DNA of 64,000 nucleotides from Liolophura sinensis (GCF_032854445.1 NC_088297.1:2027403-2091402); one strand, 5' to 3'. Shown: positions 23,613 to 36,433, counted from the stretch's first letter. Notes: generated by a model not told the origin, from the sequence alone. Numbers and translations: made by a program.

Positions 23613-24253
23613 CTAAATGTCTTCGGCTATAATATTTAGTTTAGTTTGTGTCCACTCACTGTCACCTCCTTGACCGGTTATTGCACGGACTTGCTTGACT
23701 TGATCGTTCAGGGTCTTGACATAGATTTTTCCATTTCGTGACCATGTCGAGCCTACATTAAGGTTATTTACACAGGTCCTCAGTAACAACTGGTTACGTT
23801 GAGTCAGGACTTCCTTTATCACAATAGAAGTTCCTTTTAAAGCTCTTTGTTTGCGTATACACTCGTTTTTAGTTTTTCTCGACACAAGCTTGACAATAAC
23901 ACCTCTTGGGTTAGATGGAGCTATACAAGTAGTAGGGCCAAGTCTGTGCACAATGCTGATATCACAGGACTTTACATTAATTTGTAGCGTGTTGTTTAAC
24001 ATGTCTATGGTTTATCAACACAGTCATCAGTAGTCTCGGTCGGGCTGTCGCCCTCAACCCCAAACACTCGACTGCTCTCCAGCCGTGCGTGCTGCTCCAG
24101 GTCACTGAATTTAGAATCGACAGCATTTAGTCTAATGTTCAGCCTCTCGATCTCGTTCTGGCTTTTCTCAAGTTGATCAGAAATTCCCATCACGTCTTCC
24201 TTTAACAGATCATTTTCTTTCTCAAGATTAAATATTCTAGACTCTTGCTGTTC
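23613..24253 (-). pseudogene. LINE ORF1 (RNA-binding protein), 5'-truncated, unit C copy
   Basis: On the minus strand the frame opens in a coiled coil (IFNLEKENDLLKED, then QLEKSQNEIERLNIRLNAVD). It continues into an RRM-like domain of the ORF1 type: DLEQHARLESSRVFGVEG, SCDISIVHRLGP, RGVIVKLVSRKTKNECIRKQ and LKGTSIVIKEVLTQRNQLLL. In the family this protein coats the element RNA. The N-terminus is missing because the element is truncated at 24253. A frameshift near 24010 (DDCVDKP) separates the two halves, while the homologous place in the unit F copies reads DKLIDILNNTL. Confidence 0.75.
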
Positions 24254-24425
24254 AATGTCACACCTGCCTAGGAATGCTCACATGTGGAGCTCTCCTGTGC
24301 TAGAGTTAGTTTTCATTACGGAAAATATCAGGGATACCAGGAAATCAGTCGTGACACGCTTTCATTCCTGTTCTTGAGATGCCGTTCAAACTTGATAAAT
24401 ACCATACACAGTGTAAGAGCAACAG
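24254..24425. repeat. Right 172-bp repeat flanking the unit C LINE
   Basis: Second copy of the 172-bp unit segment, from AATGTCACACCTGCC to GTGTAAGAGCAACAG. Unit C continues without loss after it. Confidence 0.85.
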
Positions 24426-25275
24426 TTATAGTTTGCTTTTAATTGTTATATCAATGTACAGGTACACGTAAAGGAAATCATAAATTCCTTGTCGAAAATG
24501 GAGGCTTAGTGAAGAATGAACAGTTTTACAACAACAACACCTGTGTTAAATCTCGTGGACTTTTACGTAAACTCTGTGAGGCTGATTGACAATCAGTGAT
24601 ACATGTACGTTCGAAATACGTATTAGACAATGTCGTGCCCTCATGACATCTTAATAACTTGAACTTGTCTATCGAGAATATGTGTGTTGTGTCTACTCGA
24701 ATTGTTTTATTATCTTTCAGTGATTGACCGCTCAGCGTGCTTCGGTAGCAAACACTTTATCGTTAACTGTGCCTGGTTAGCTAATCTGTGTAGCTCTCCG
24801 GGGCGAGGCAGCATAGAGAAGATATTTATATGTTGTTTTTTTTTTCAATTAGATTATTTTTACCACACTTTTCAAGTGAAGAACGTTTTTGCTCTTTTCT
24901 ACAGGGATATTTATCATTTTTCTTATTTCTATTACATTGCAACGATTATAAGGATAACATTATATTGCACTTGATAGTAATATAAATTCGTACATGTATT
25001 ATAGTCATTGGTAAACAAATGTATTTGGCTGTTAAGCAGTTAAACACAATATTTTAGTACCAACTTCAGGTTTTCTCTGGAAAACAAGATGTAGGCAATT
25101 GAAAAGAAATGTCTACTAGCGTACAAAATCTGCAAACCGTACACTTCCGTTACATGTCTATCACTGCCGTCCAAGTAGAGGGGTATATTAGGGTTTTAAA
25201 CAAAGGTAAACGCAGTTCTGACACTGGCTTACATGTTTGCGGTAAGTCCCTAAATTTTGCTAGCATTTATATATA

Positions 25276-25505
25276 GGTGACGTGCCTTAGGATCGGATAT
25301 CACCTAAAGATGACGTGCAGTGCAATCAGATATCATGGAGAGAAATGTGCCGTACGATTTGATGTCGTCAGGATGTAGCTTGCTGTAGAATTGGATATTG
25401 CTGTTAGATGATGTATTATACAATCGGATATCCCCGAGAGATAATGCGCTGCATTAGGATTGGATATCTCTTGGAGAAAGTGTGCCGTTTTATCACGAAA
25501 ATACT
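25276..25505. repeat. 33-bp GGATATC minisatellite, unit C
   Basis: Same set of copies as unit A and closest to it in sequence (GTGCAGTGCAATCAG), unlike the LINE-proximal half of the same unit. This is part of the mosaic pattern. Confidence 0.8.
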
Positions 25506-26351
25506 TTATCAAACATCATCGATAAAAAGTAAGATCGCGTTTGGTGTACTTAGGCTTATAATTCGCTTTCAACCAAAGCTATTTTTTACATGTGCGATCC
25601 TCGAGAGAACGTTGTATTGTGGGAATTTTTACGCCTTCTCATTTGCATGATAATCGTTGGTTGGACAATTTGAACCACTAACGAATTTCCTCTTATAGTT
25701 TTCTTCAATGACATTTTTTTTGTAAAATATAGGCCCAGTAGATTTAGTTAGGAGTCAACTGCAGCTCATTTTAGAATTTATTTCTGCGGTATGTAAAGTA
25801 CTACATTCTGATTTGGTAATCGTTTTTGCGTAAAATGTCTAACGTCAGTGTCATAGCACCAGGAATCAGTTGTAGGAATGGACTAGAAAATATCCAGAGA
25901 ATCCGCACTTGCGTTTTATCACAAATGATAGCGTTCAAACCTGATGAATACGGAATATATATCGTATTGAGATAGTTGTCGTGAATATCCTTGACGTACT
26001 ATAATTTCTGAATCAGAATTTTTTGAAACGAAAAACTTGTACTAGGTTGAAGTTATATAACGATTCTACGGACATACGGACAGTCAAGACTGGTAATACA
26101 TGAGACAAGAGTGTTTGTAAATGTGGAATTAATTTAGCTCACCAAAACATACCTCTTGGCAATGACGCGGATGTTATCAAAAGTTTCGCCGTGTGTATTT
26201 TTGTGTATTGGGAACTACTTTTCGCACAAGGGATTTGCTGTGTTGAGTTTTTTGTTGTGCCAACGACTGGAAACGCTCTCCGTTTATATGCTTGTATACC
26301 TTCAACTGTTTGAATAATCCCGATGTTCTATTCTATACAAACATAATTATA

Positions 26352-26590
26352 TCCTTTTACGTCATGCTTGACAATTTTTCAGTCATATGACGACGAGAGG
26401 GTGTGTGTGTGTATATATATATACTGTGTCTTCTTGTGGAGAGTCCATGCCGCCAAAGCGCTGCCATCACTGAAGAATCCTGTCGAAAACACCACACAAG
26501 GGAGTGTCAAGTGTCCAGTCTGTGTCATTTTTTCTTACCGAGGCGGCAGTATACTTGTTTTATTCCCTGCTCCACTTTACTTTTGTAGAG
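26352..26590 (+). repeat. Second interspersed repeat family, unit C copy
   Basis: Begins CTTTTACGTCATGCTTGACA, then TTTTTCAGTCATATGACGAC, a GT/TA microsatellite, TACTGTGTCTTCTTG, and a body with CACTGAAGAATCCTG. The same family is seen at 52568, 62091 and, inverted, at 55180. It has no coding capacity. I know the type as a common interspersed repeat of lophotrochozoan genomes, from memory only. Confidence 0.65.
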
Positions 26591-26840
26591 CAACGACAGT
26601 CACGTTCTTGGGTTCGGGTGACTGGGTGTGAAGCCGCTAATGGAAACCATACTGAGGCATGAATTGGTCAACCTGTTGACAAAGACAGGTGGGGTGTTTG
26701 AAGGCGAACAGTTTAATGATCACGGAAGCAAGGCGCAAAAAGGCACGTTGAACCTGTGAATCAACTGACTGCGTTGTGTGTCAGAGACACATGGTAAAAC
26801 TGTGTAATCGAGGGAGTATTTGTTGTTGAAAACGGGTTAT

Positions 26841-26995
26841 CCAGCCATGCTGGCGTCCTCTCCGGCCGTATGTGGGAAAATCAGTCAGCAACCTCCGGAT
26901 GATCGTCGGTTTTCCCCGGGTTATGCCCGGTTTCTTCCCACCATAATGCTGGCCGCCGTGTTGAGTGCGGCGTAAAACACCAATCAATTAAATGA
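26841..26995 (+). mobile_element. 5'-truncated SINE, unit C end
   Basis: 3' part of the tRNA-derived SINE, from CCAGCCATGCTGGCGTCC to GGCGTAAAACACCAATCAAT. The same insertion is present at the end of unit F, so it predates duplication of the trimer. Confidence 0.85.
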
Positions 26996-27300
26996 ATTTG
27001 ACGGAACTGCATTGGCCAAATTAGACCCAGACTCCCACATCCTATTTTCGCGCAGAATTATTAAGGCCGTGAAGCCACAATAACAGTCAGCGTTCCCGCT
27101 TTGTAAACAATCATCTTTCTACTTTAAAAGAAAACAATGGATAAAATGTATGTGTCCATTTACCTCTTTGAGTTCTTGCTAACTCTTGCTGGCTTCTTTT
27201 ATTGATCGAATGACCATAGCTGACTGCCAAGACTTTGTAAAGCGCTTTAATACTACGTTGACTTTACCAGATAAACACTTCCGGTCGCTTCTGGCAGACT

Positions 27301-27433
27301 ATCCACTGTCCAGGTCATCCAGTGTTACATTTTGCTCCGTTAAAAGCCTGGCAACTCTGTCCTGGTGCGCTTTACAACTTTTACTGTTACAGCGCTCAAA
27401 TGTTGTCACGGCGCTCACCATATTGGTAGTTGA
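27301..27433 (-). pseudogene. Truncated, deleted Crypton-type exon at the C/D junction
   Basis: Same end points and internal deletion as at 11116. This segment is almost identical to the A/B junction copy over several hundred bases, which fits recent conversion or shared origin. Confidence 0.75.
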
Positions 27434-28886
27434 GCCCAGAGCGGAGGCAAAAACTAGAATGTATACATGTACGAAGAGAAAATCCGAGCGTAAATCTGTA
27501 CTAACTTTGCATTATCGAGGTTTTCTTTCGCAATTTCGCGTCGCAGTTTTTCGTTTTCGCCTTTCATGTTTTCGGCCTTTTTTTCACATGTTCGTATTTT
27601 TGACGTCCTCAAAAAGGTATAGGATTATAGTCCTTCTGTCATTGTGTGTCCCCTAATACTCTATGCGTTTACAAGGCATGTGGGTGACCAAGGTTATCCA
27701 TGGACAGGCTGAGAGATGACAGCTCATAAAGTACTATGTTTAAAACAATTTTACAATAATTTCTTCTTCTGTTAGGAGAAACCACACAGTAAATGAAGAC
27801 TGCAAGAAGCACTAGGTTTAAAAGATGCTTTAATACCATTGGTTGATGGCGGAAACGTGCATTGCTATATGGCCTTAAGCCAGTCTCGTCTCATCGTCTG
27901 GATCTTCACTTAAGATAACACCACATGAAAACTTGTCGGGCACAGCATGTCTTTCAGGTATAGTTTCTTGAGTGGCCGTCACAAATGTTTATTCAGAACG
28001 CAAAGTTTGCCATGTCGCTATATAGCAATAGCAGTTCCCACTGCTCTGTTGCCAGGGGCTGGGAAACTGAGATTACCTGTTACACCAATTATCCCATAAC
28101 TGTAAGCTATATACCAATAGCTGACTTTGTCAACAAAACATTGTTCACCGCCAAATTGGATAGGCGGGTTTATTTGTTTCAGTACAATATGGCTATTTAG
28201 TGTTGGTGAACTGTCGACATAATCAGTAACGTGGACAATACAAGATGTCAACCAGACAACCGTATGTAACTCCATTCGAAGGTCGCTCCAGTCTTTATCA
28301 TTGACAAAAAGTCACAAGCCTGTATTGTGCTTAACAATCACTAGATAACGACGATCTCACGAGATCTGTTCATGTTCCGGGAATAAACCTTGGAAAACGG
28401 TGGCTTCGTTACAGAAAGACAAAACACAAAAGTTTTTTTTAATGTGTCAGCTCGAGAGCGTTGCAAGTAAAAATACTAGTGTAGTTAGTTAGATACAGAA
28501 GGGTGTAGTTAGATAGACTGTGGACCAAGTGGTTTACAATACTAGCGATACATTTCAAGCAGTCTGGAGGAGATAATAGCAAATACGAATAACACGATAA
28601 GGAGATTACAGGCAGCATGTTTGATTCGTTCATAGCTATTAACCCAATTATCCTTAAACAAAAGCCATACCATCATCTTACCTGTGTGGTGTCCCACGCA
28701 TAAATGATTTTGATGCCCTATTGTTTTAAAAGTACCAGTCTAAAATCGGAACATTTTTGGGTTGTCGTTCGAAACTCTCCATTATACCACCAGCATAAAC
28801 AATAGATGTTTTCTCTTCTGTGATATCAACTGACATACTTTCTACTATTTCATCAGCAGTGTGTTGGTCTTTTTCATCGTGTACTT

Positions 28887-28996
28887 GATTGGTGTTGTAC
28901 CCCGTGGATCTACTCGAGGATATTTCATTTATATAACTGAGGGTAGCATTATGGGAAGAGGAAACCGAACTTAGCCTGGGGGAAACCCATGACCAT
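28887..28996 (-). mobile_element. SINE fragment in unit D
   Basis: Single copy of the fragment that is doubled in unit A, with the same diagnostic changes (TTGTACCCCGTGGATC). Confidence 0.75.
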
Positions 28997-29178
28997 GAAT
29001 TAGTTTGTTAGTGCTTTTAATACCATAGTTAACACACTTAAATACAATAGCTGTATGATGTTCGTGGGAAGATCTGGGAAACATCTTTGAATGGTTGTTA
29101 CTATTCCTCGAACTCTGGAATGTGTGTGCCACAGAGTGATCGGATCATTGGTTGACGGATTGACAACACTGTTGATAT

Positions 29179-29418
29179 TTGAGGATTTATGTTCCAACTG
29201 GAGGGAAGTTCAAAGGCTGGTACCAAGCTGAGCCTTTCCTTACCGTGCAGAGACAAGTATTATCGACCCTGTTACAAATTGGTACGTGTTGGTCAGAATT
29301 CCAGGTTGGTGCTTGTATGGAGCCAATTGAAGGCATTATTAACTCTGCAGGTAAATCACTAGAATATCTATCTGATCATCAATGTGCCCGCCCCAGACCT
29401 CTTCGTGATGATCTGTGA
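29179..29418 (+). other. Open frame preserved only in unit D
   Basis: A frame of about 79 codons reading GGKFKGWYQAEPFLTVQ, then GACMEPIEGIINSAGKSLEY and ending RPRPLRDDL. The other units carry early stops: TGA for the TGG of KGWY in B, C, E and F, and TAA later in A. An internal CTCTGCAG|GTAAAT could also act as a splice donor. The composition is protein-like but matches no family I know. D may keep the ancestral state of a coding segment. Confidence 0.25.
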
Positions 29419-31055
29419 CTGGGATTTATTTAGCGTAAGACACACTTTTACCGACCAACATAACGCTGTCAGATCAAACTCAACGCATTAGGGAGCATCC
29501 GTGTGGTATGGAGACTAAATAGGCTTATCAAGCTATATAATTGGATCCATCGACTAGAATTAAGTGTCTGGCAACGCTAGGTAAATTAGTCTCTGACAGG
29601 TAATGGATTATCAATATAGATAAAACCAACAGCGCCGCTTTGAGCTGTCTGCAGTTATAGACCCATCATTGATGTACACTCTTGTTGATACAGAACTCAG
29701 TAAATAGAGCCATTATATCAGATCAACTTGTCTCTCTGTCCTTTCATTAAGCACTGATTTTTTCCACTCCCTCCGACTTGACGTCTCGATTTGGTCTTAG
29801 CTGCTTCCTCTTCGTTATAAAACCTTCTCAAAACGCTTCTGTATAGTATATCGAGCCCGGTCATCTCCAGTCACTGTCTAATCGACCGTGTAGGAAGAGT
29901 TAGCCTTTCTGCACTGAATAGACAAGAAGAAAGTTGTACTCGACAAGAGAGTGCCGATGAGGGCTATATTGACGTGGAGTGGACTAGTTGGGCTATGAAG
30001 GGACAAGGGCTGCAATTGATAATGCGTGCAGAGAATGTCACGCCTGCCTAGGAATGCTCACATGTGGAGCTCTCCTGTGCTAGAGTTAGTTTTCATTACG
30101 GAAAATATCAGGGATATCAGGAAATCAGTCATGACGCGCTTTCATTCCTGTTCTTGAGAAACCATTCAAACGTGATAATGACCATACCCAGTGTTAGAGC
30201 AACAGTTACAGTTTGTTTTTAATTGTTATATAAATGCACATGTACACGTAAACGAAATTGTAAATTATGTGTCGAAAATGGAGGCTTAGTGAAGCATGTA
30301 CAGTTGTACAGCAACAACGCCTGTGTTAAAACTCGTAGATTTTTACGTAAACTCTGGGGGTCTGATTGACAATCATTGGTACATGTACATACGGAATACA
30401 TATTACACGATGTCGTCCAATCGTGACATCTTTACAACTTGAACTTATGTCCCTAGAATATGTGTGTTATATCTACTCGAATTGTTTTATTATCTTTCAG
30501 TGATTGACCACTCAACGTGCTTCGGTAACAAACACTTCATCATTTGAGAACTTTCCCTGGCTAGCTAATCTGTATAGCTCTCCGGGGTGAAGCAGGATAG
30601 AGAAGATCTTTAGATGTTGTTTTTTTTAATTAGATTTTTTTACCACACTGTTCCAGTGAAGAACATTTCTGTTCTTTTCTACAGGGATAGTTATCATTTT
30701 TCTTATTTCTATTACATTGCAACGATTATAAGGATAACATTATATTGCACTTGATAGTAATATAAATTCGTATATGTTTTATAGTCATTCGTAAACAAAT
30801 GTATTTGGTTGTTAAGCAGTTAAACACAATATTTTAGTACCAACTTCAGGTTTTCTCTAGAAAACAAGATGTAGGCCATTGAAAAGAAATGTCTACTAGC
30901 GTACAAAAATCTGCAAACCTTACACTTCCGTTACCTGTTTATCACTGCCGTCCAAATAGAGGGGCATGTTAGGGTTTTAATCAAAGGTAAACGCAGTTAT
31001 AACACTGGCTTACACGTTTGCAGTAAGTCCCTAAATTTTGCTAGCATTTATATAT

Positions 31056-31283
31056 AGGTGACGTGCCTTGGGATTGGATATCACAAAAGATGACGTACAG
31101 TGCAATCAGATATCATGGAGGGAAATGTGCCGGACGATTTAATATTGTCAGGATGTAGCTTGCTGTAGAATTGGATATTGCTGTTGGATGCTGTATTATA
31201 GAATCGGATATCTCCGAGAGATAATGCGCTGCATTAGGATTGGACATCCTCCGGAGAAAGTGTGCCGTTTTATCACGAAAATA
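31056..31283. repeat. 33-bp GGATATC minisatellite, unit D
   Basis: Same array as in the other units; one copy has a 2-bp deletion (GATATCACAAAAG). Confidence 0.8.
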
Positions 31284-32405
31284 CTTCATCAAACATCATC
31301 GATAAAAAGTAAGATCGCCTTTGGTGTACTAGGCTTATAATTCGTTTTCTACCAAAGCTATTGTTTACATGTGCGATCCTCGAGCGAACGTTGTATTGTG
31401 GGAATTTTTACGCTGCCTCATTTGCATGATAATCGTTGGTTGGACAATTTGAACCACTAACGAATTTCCTCTTATAGTGTTTTTAAATGACATTTTTTTT
31501 TTGTAAAATATAGGCCCAGTAGATTTAGTTAGGAGTCAAATGCAACTCATTTCGGAATTTATTTCTGCGGTATGTAAAGTACTACATTCTGATTTGGTAA
31601 TCGCTTTTTGCGTAAAAGTCTAACATGAGTGTCTAAGCACCAGAAATCAGTAGTAGAAATGGACTAGAAAATATCCAGGGAGTCCACACTTGCGTTTTAT
31701 AGTCACAGTTGATAGCGTCCAAATCTGATAAATACGGAGTATATGTCGTATTCAGATATACCCTTGACGTACTATAATTTCTAAATCAGCAATGACGAAA
31801 AACTTGTACTAGGTTGAAGTTATATAACAATTCGCCTGACACACGGACAGTCAAGACTGGTTATACATGAGACAAGAACTTAGCTCACCAAAACTTAGCT
31901 CATGGGAATGACAGGGATATTATCAAAAGTTTCGCTGTGTGTATTTCAACGCACTACTGTTTTCCGTTTGATTTCCTCGGGCATTACTTTTCGCACAAGG
32001 GATTTGTTGTGTTGATTTTTTTTTTGTTTTGCCAACGACTGGAAACGCTCTCCGTTTAAATGCTTATATACTTTCAACTATATGAGTAACCCCGATGTTT
32101 AGGTATTAGGATTTGTAAAGGGCAAATTAGACTTGGAAGCCCACATCCTGTTTTCGCGCAGAAGTATTAGGGCGCGAAGCCACAATAACAGTCAGCGTCC
32201 CCGCTGTGTAAACAATCATCTTTCTACTTTAAAACAAAAAAATGGATAAAATTAAAGTGTCCATTTAACCTTTTGAGTTCTTGCTAACTCTTGCTGGCTT
32301 CTTTTATTGATCGAATGACCATAGGTGACTGCCAAGACTTTGTAAAGCGCTTTAATACTACGTCCAGTTTACCAGATAAACACTTCCGGTCGTGTCTGGC
32401 AGACT

Positions 32406-32538
32406 ATGCTCTGTCCAGGTCATCCAGTGTTAAATTCTGCTCCGTTAAAAGCCTGACAACTCTGTCCTGGTGCGCTTTACAACTGTTACTGTTACAGCGC
32501 TCAAATGTTGTCACGGCACTCACCATATTGGTAGTTGA
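32406..32538 (-). pseudogene. Truncated, deleted Crypton-type exon at the D/E junction
   Basis: Same structure as at 11116. The flanking sequence has CGTCCAGTTTACCAG, shared with the intact locus at about 53470 but not with the A, B, C or E junctions. Confidence 0.75.
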
Positions 32539-33920
32539 GCCCAGAGCGAAAGCAAAAACTAGAATGTATACATGTAGGCCTACGAAGAAAAAATCTGGGC
32601 GTAAAGCTGTACTAACTTTGCATTATCGAGGTTTTCTTTCTCACTTTCGCGTGGCAGTTTTTCGTTTCCGCCTTTGATGTTCTCGGCCTTTTTTTCACAT
32701 GTTCGTATTTTTGACGCCCTCAAAAAGGTATAGGATTATAGTCCTTCTCTCATTGTGTGTCCCCTAATACTCTATGCGTTCACAAGTCATGCTGGTGACA
32801 AAGGTTATCCATGGACAGGCTGAGAGATGACAGCTCATAAAGTACTATGTTTAAAACAATTTTACAATAATTTCTTCTTCTGTTAGGAGAAACCACACAG
32901 TAAATGAAGACTGCAAGAAGCACTAGGTTTAAAAGATGCTTTAATACCATTGGCTGATGGCGGAAACGTGCATTGCTATATGGCCTTAAGCCAGTCTCAT
33001 CTCATCCTCTGGATCTCCACTTAAGATAACAACACATGAAAACTTGTCGGGCACCGCATGTCTTTCAGGTAGAGTTTCTTGAGTGACCTTCACAAAATTT
33101 TATTCAGAACGCAAAGTTTGCCGTGTCGCTATATAGCAATAGCAGTTCCCACTGCTCTGTCGCCGGAGGCTGGGAAACTGAGATTACCTGTTACACCAAT
33201 TATCCCATAACTGTAAGCTATATACTAATAGCTGACTTTGTCAACAAAACATTGTTCACCGCCAAATTGGATAGGCGGGTTTATTTGTTTCAGTACAATA
33301 TGGCTATTTAGTGTTGGTAAATTGTCGACATGCTCAGTAACGTGGACAATACAAAATGTCAACCAGACAACTGTATGTAACTCTTTTCGAAGGTGGATCC
33401 AGTCTCTATCATTGGCAAAAACAGTTACAAGCGTGTATTGTGCTTAACAATCACTGGTTAACTACGATCTCACGAGATCTGCTCATGTTCCGGGAATAAA
33501 CCTTGGAAAACGGTGGCTTCGTTACAGAAAGACAAAACACAAAAGTTTTTCCATAACGTGTCAGCTCGAGAGTCTTGCAAGTAAAAATACTAGTGTAGTT
33601 AGATAGATTGTGTAGCAAGTGGTTTACAATACTAGCGATACATTACAAGCAGTTTGGAGGACAGTTCAGATCTATTATCCCAATTATCCTTAAACAAAAG
33701 CCGTACCATCATCTTACCTATGTGGTGACCGACGCATAAATAATTTTGATGCCCTATTGTTTCAAAAGTACCGTCTCAAATCGAAACATTTTTGGGTTCT
33801 CGTTCGAAACTCTCCATTATTCCACCAGCATAAACAATAGATGTTTTCTCTTTAGTGATATCAACTAACATACTTTCTACTATTTTATCATCAGTGTGTT
33901 CGTGTTTTTCATTATTTTTT

Positions 33921-34231
33921 TGATTGTTATTTTACGCCGTGGACGTACTCAAGAATATTTCATTTCTAAAACGGCGGTCAACATTATGGGGAGAGGAACC
34001 CGGACAGAGCTCGGGGGAAACCCACGACCATAGGTAGGTTTGTTAGTGCTTTTAATACCATAGTTAACACACTTAATTACAATAGCTTTATGATGTTCGT
34101 AGGAAGGTCTGCCAGCAACCTATGGATGGTTGTCTTCCTCTTGTTCTGCCCTGTTTCCTCCAAGAGCTGGAGTTGAACTCCTGGGTCATTGCGCCGCGCT
34201 GGCGTGCTAATTCCTCGGCCACGGAGACCCC
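33921..34231. mobile_element. SINE composite in unit E, two pieces
   Basis: Same arrangement as in unit B (pieces at 33921-34032 and 34102-34231). Confidence 0.75.
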
Positions 34232-36206
34232 GAATGATGCATTGATAGTTAGGATAAAGTGTGTGTATCACTGAGTGATCGGATCATTGGTTGACGGATT
34301 GACAACACTGTTGATATTTGAGGATTTATGTTGCAACTGGAGGGAAGTTCAAAGGCTGATACCAAGCTGAGCCTTTCCTTACCGTGCAGAAAAAAGCGTT
34401 ATCGATCCTGTTACAAATTGGTATGTGTTGGTCAGAATTCTAGGTTGGTGCTTGTATGGAGCCAATTGAAGGCATTATTAACTCTGCAGGTAAATCACTA
34501 GAATATATATCTGATCATCAATGTGCCCGCCCCAGAACTCATCGTGATCATCTGTGACTGGGATTTATTTAGCGTAAGACACACTTTTACCGACCAGCAT
34601 AACGCTGTCAGATCAAACTCAACACATTAGGGAGCGTCCGTGTAGTATGGAGACTAAATAGGCTTATCAAGCTATATTACTTGGATCCATCGACTAGAAT
34701 TAAGTGTCTGCCAACGCTAGGTGAATTAGTCTCTGACAGGTAATGGATTATCAATATAGATAAAACCAACAGCGCCGCTTTGAGCTGGGTGCCGTTATAG
34801 ACCCATCATTGACGTACACTCTCGCTTATATAGAACTCAGTAAATAGAGCCATTATATCAAATTAACTTGTCTCTCTGTCCTTTCGTTAAGCACTGATTT
34901 TCCCCACTCCCTCCCACCTGACGTCTCGATTTGGTCTTAGCTGCTTCCTCTTCGTAATACAACCTTCTCAAAACGCTTCTGTATAGTATATCGAGCCTGG
35001 TCATCTCCTGTCACTGTCTAATCGACGATATAATCGACCGTGTAGGAAGAGTTAGCCTTTCTGCACTGAATAGACAAGAAGAAAGTTGTACTCGACAAGA
35101 GAGTGCCGATGAGGGCTATATTGATGTGGAGAGGACTAGTTGGGCTATGAAGGGACAAGGGCGGCAATTGATAATGCGTGCAAAGAATGTCACACCTGCC
35201 TAGGAATGCTCACATGTGGAGCTCTCCTGTGCTAGAGTTAGTTTTCATTATGGAAAATATCAGGGATACCAGGAAATCAGTCGTGACGCGCTTTCATTCT
35301 TGTTCTTGAGAAACCATTCAAACGTGATAATGACCATACACAGTGTTAGAGCAACAGCTATAGTTTGCTTTTAATTGTTATATAAATGCACATGTACACG
35401 TAAACGAAATTATAGATAATGTGTCGAAAATGGAGGCTTAGTGAAGCATGTACAGTTGTACAGCAACAACGCCTGTGTTAAAACTCGTAGATTTTTACGT
35501 AAACTCTGGGGGTCTGATTGACAATTATTGATACATGTACATACGGAATACATATTACACGATGTCGTGCCCTCATGACATCTTTACAACTTGAACTTAT
35601 GTCTCTAGAATATGTGTGTTATATCTACTCGAATTGTTTTATTATCTTTCAGTGATTGACCACTCAACGTGCTTCGGTAACAAACACTTCATCATTTGAG
35701 AACTTTCCCTGGTTAGCTAATCTGTATAGCTCTCCGGGGTGAAGCAGGATAGAGAAGATATTTAGATGTTGTTTTTTTTTAATTAGATTTTTTTACCACA
35801 CTGTTCTAGTGAAGAACATTTTTGCTCTTTTCTACAGGGATAGTTATCATTTTTCTTATTTCTATTACATTGCAACGATTATAAGGATAACATTATATTG
35901 CACTCGATAGTAATATAAATCCGTATATTTTTTATAGTCATTGGTAAACAAATGTATTTGGTTGTTAAGCAGTTAAACAAAATATTTAAGTTCCAACTTC
36001 AGGTTTTCTCTTGAAAACAAGATGTTGGCCATTGAAAAGAAATGTCTACTAGCGTACAAAATCTGCAAACCGTACACTTCCGTTACATGTCTATCACTGC
36101 CGTCCAAATAGAGGGGTATGTTAGGGTTTTAAACAAAGGAAAAGCAGTTCTGACACTGGCTTACATGTTTGCGGTAAGTCCCTAAATTTTGCTAGCATTA
36201 ATATAT

Positions 36207-36433
36207 AGGTGACGTGCCTTGGGATCGGATATCACCTAAAGATGACGTACAGTGCAGTCAGATATCATGGAGAGAAATGTGCCGTACGATTTGATGTCGT
36301 CAGGATGTAGCTTGCTGTAGAATTGGATGTTGCTGTTGGATGATGTATTATACAATCGGATATCCCAAGAGATAATGCGCTGCATTAGGATTGGATATCC
36401 CCCGGAGAAAGTGTGCGTTTTATCACGAAAATA
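36207..36433. repeat. 33-bp GGATATC minisatellite, unit E
   Basis: Same array as in other units, with single-base deletions (GATATCCCAAGAG, GTGTGCGTTTT) that break the plus-strand frame seen in A-C. Confidence 0.8.

Larger units (their letters stand above)
19206..24253 (-). mobile_element. Jockey/CR1-type LINE, 5' truncated (unit C copy)
   Basis: Non-LTR retrotransposon on the minus strand. From its 5' end (24253): end of ORF1, a spacer with 73-bp repeats, ORF2 with AP endonuclease then reverse transcriptase, and a 3' UTR ending AATAAACAAACAAACA plus A's (complement at 19206-19234). The 5' end falls inside the ORF1 coiled coil, so the insertion was truncated. Both ORFs have frameshifts. A SINE (19540-19794) sits in its 3' UTR. 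It is flanked by 172-bp direct repeats instead of the usual short duplication. Order and motifs fit the Jockey superfamily including CR1; the exact clade is not decided. Confidence 0.9.
16403..27445. repeat. Tandem array unit C, interrupted by a LINE (11.0 kb)
   Basis: Unit sequence runs from 16403 to 19205, then a minus-strand LINE (19206-24253) interrupts it, then the unit resumes with a second copy of 172 bp already seen before the LINE. Near its end it carries a block absent from A, B, D and E: a second interspersed repeat (26352-26590) and a truncated SINE (26841-26995). Unit F has the same LINE site and the same terminal block. Confidence 0.92.
27446..32550. repeat. Tandem array unit D (5.1 kb)
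   Basis: A mosaic unit. Its first part (to about 28.0 kb) matches the start of unit B (CATGTGGGTGACC, TTTCTTCTTCTGTTAGG). From about 28.26 kb it matches unit A (CCATTCGAAGGTCGCT, AAAAAGTCACAAGC, the extra TAGTTAGATACAGAAG). It lacks the second SINE piece, as A does, and has no LINE. Confidence 0.92.

Noticed and set aside
19034-24425. The 172-bp repeats around the RT-bearing element read as long terminal repeats of an LTR retrotransposon.
   Set aside because: The same 172 bp occurs in units without the element (A, B, D, E), so it is target sequence. The element has an AP endonuclease, an ORF1 of LINE type and a poly-A tail.
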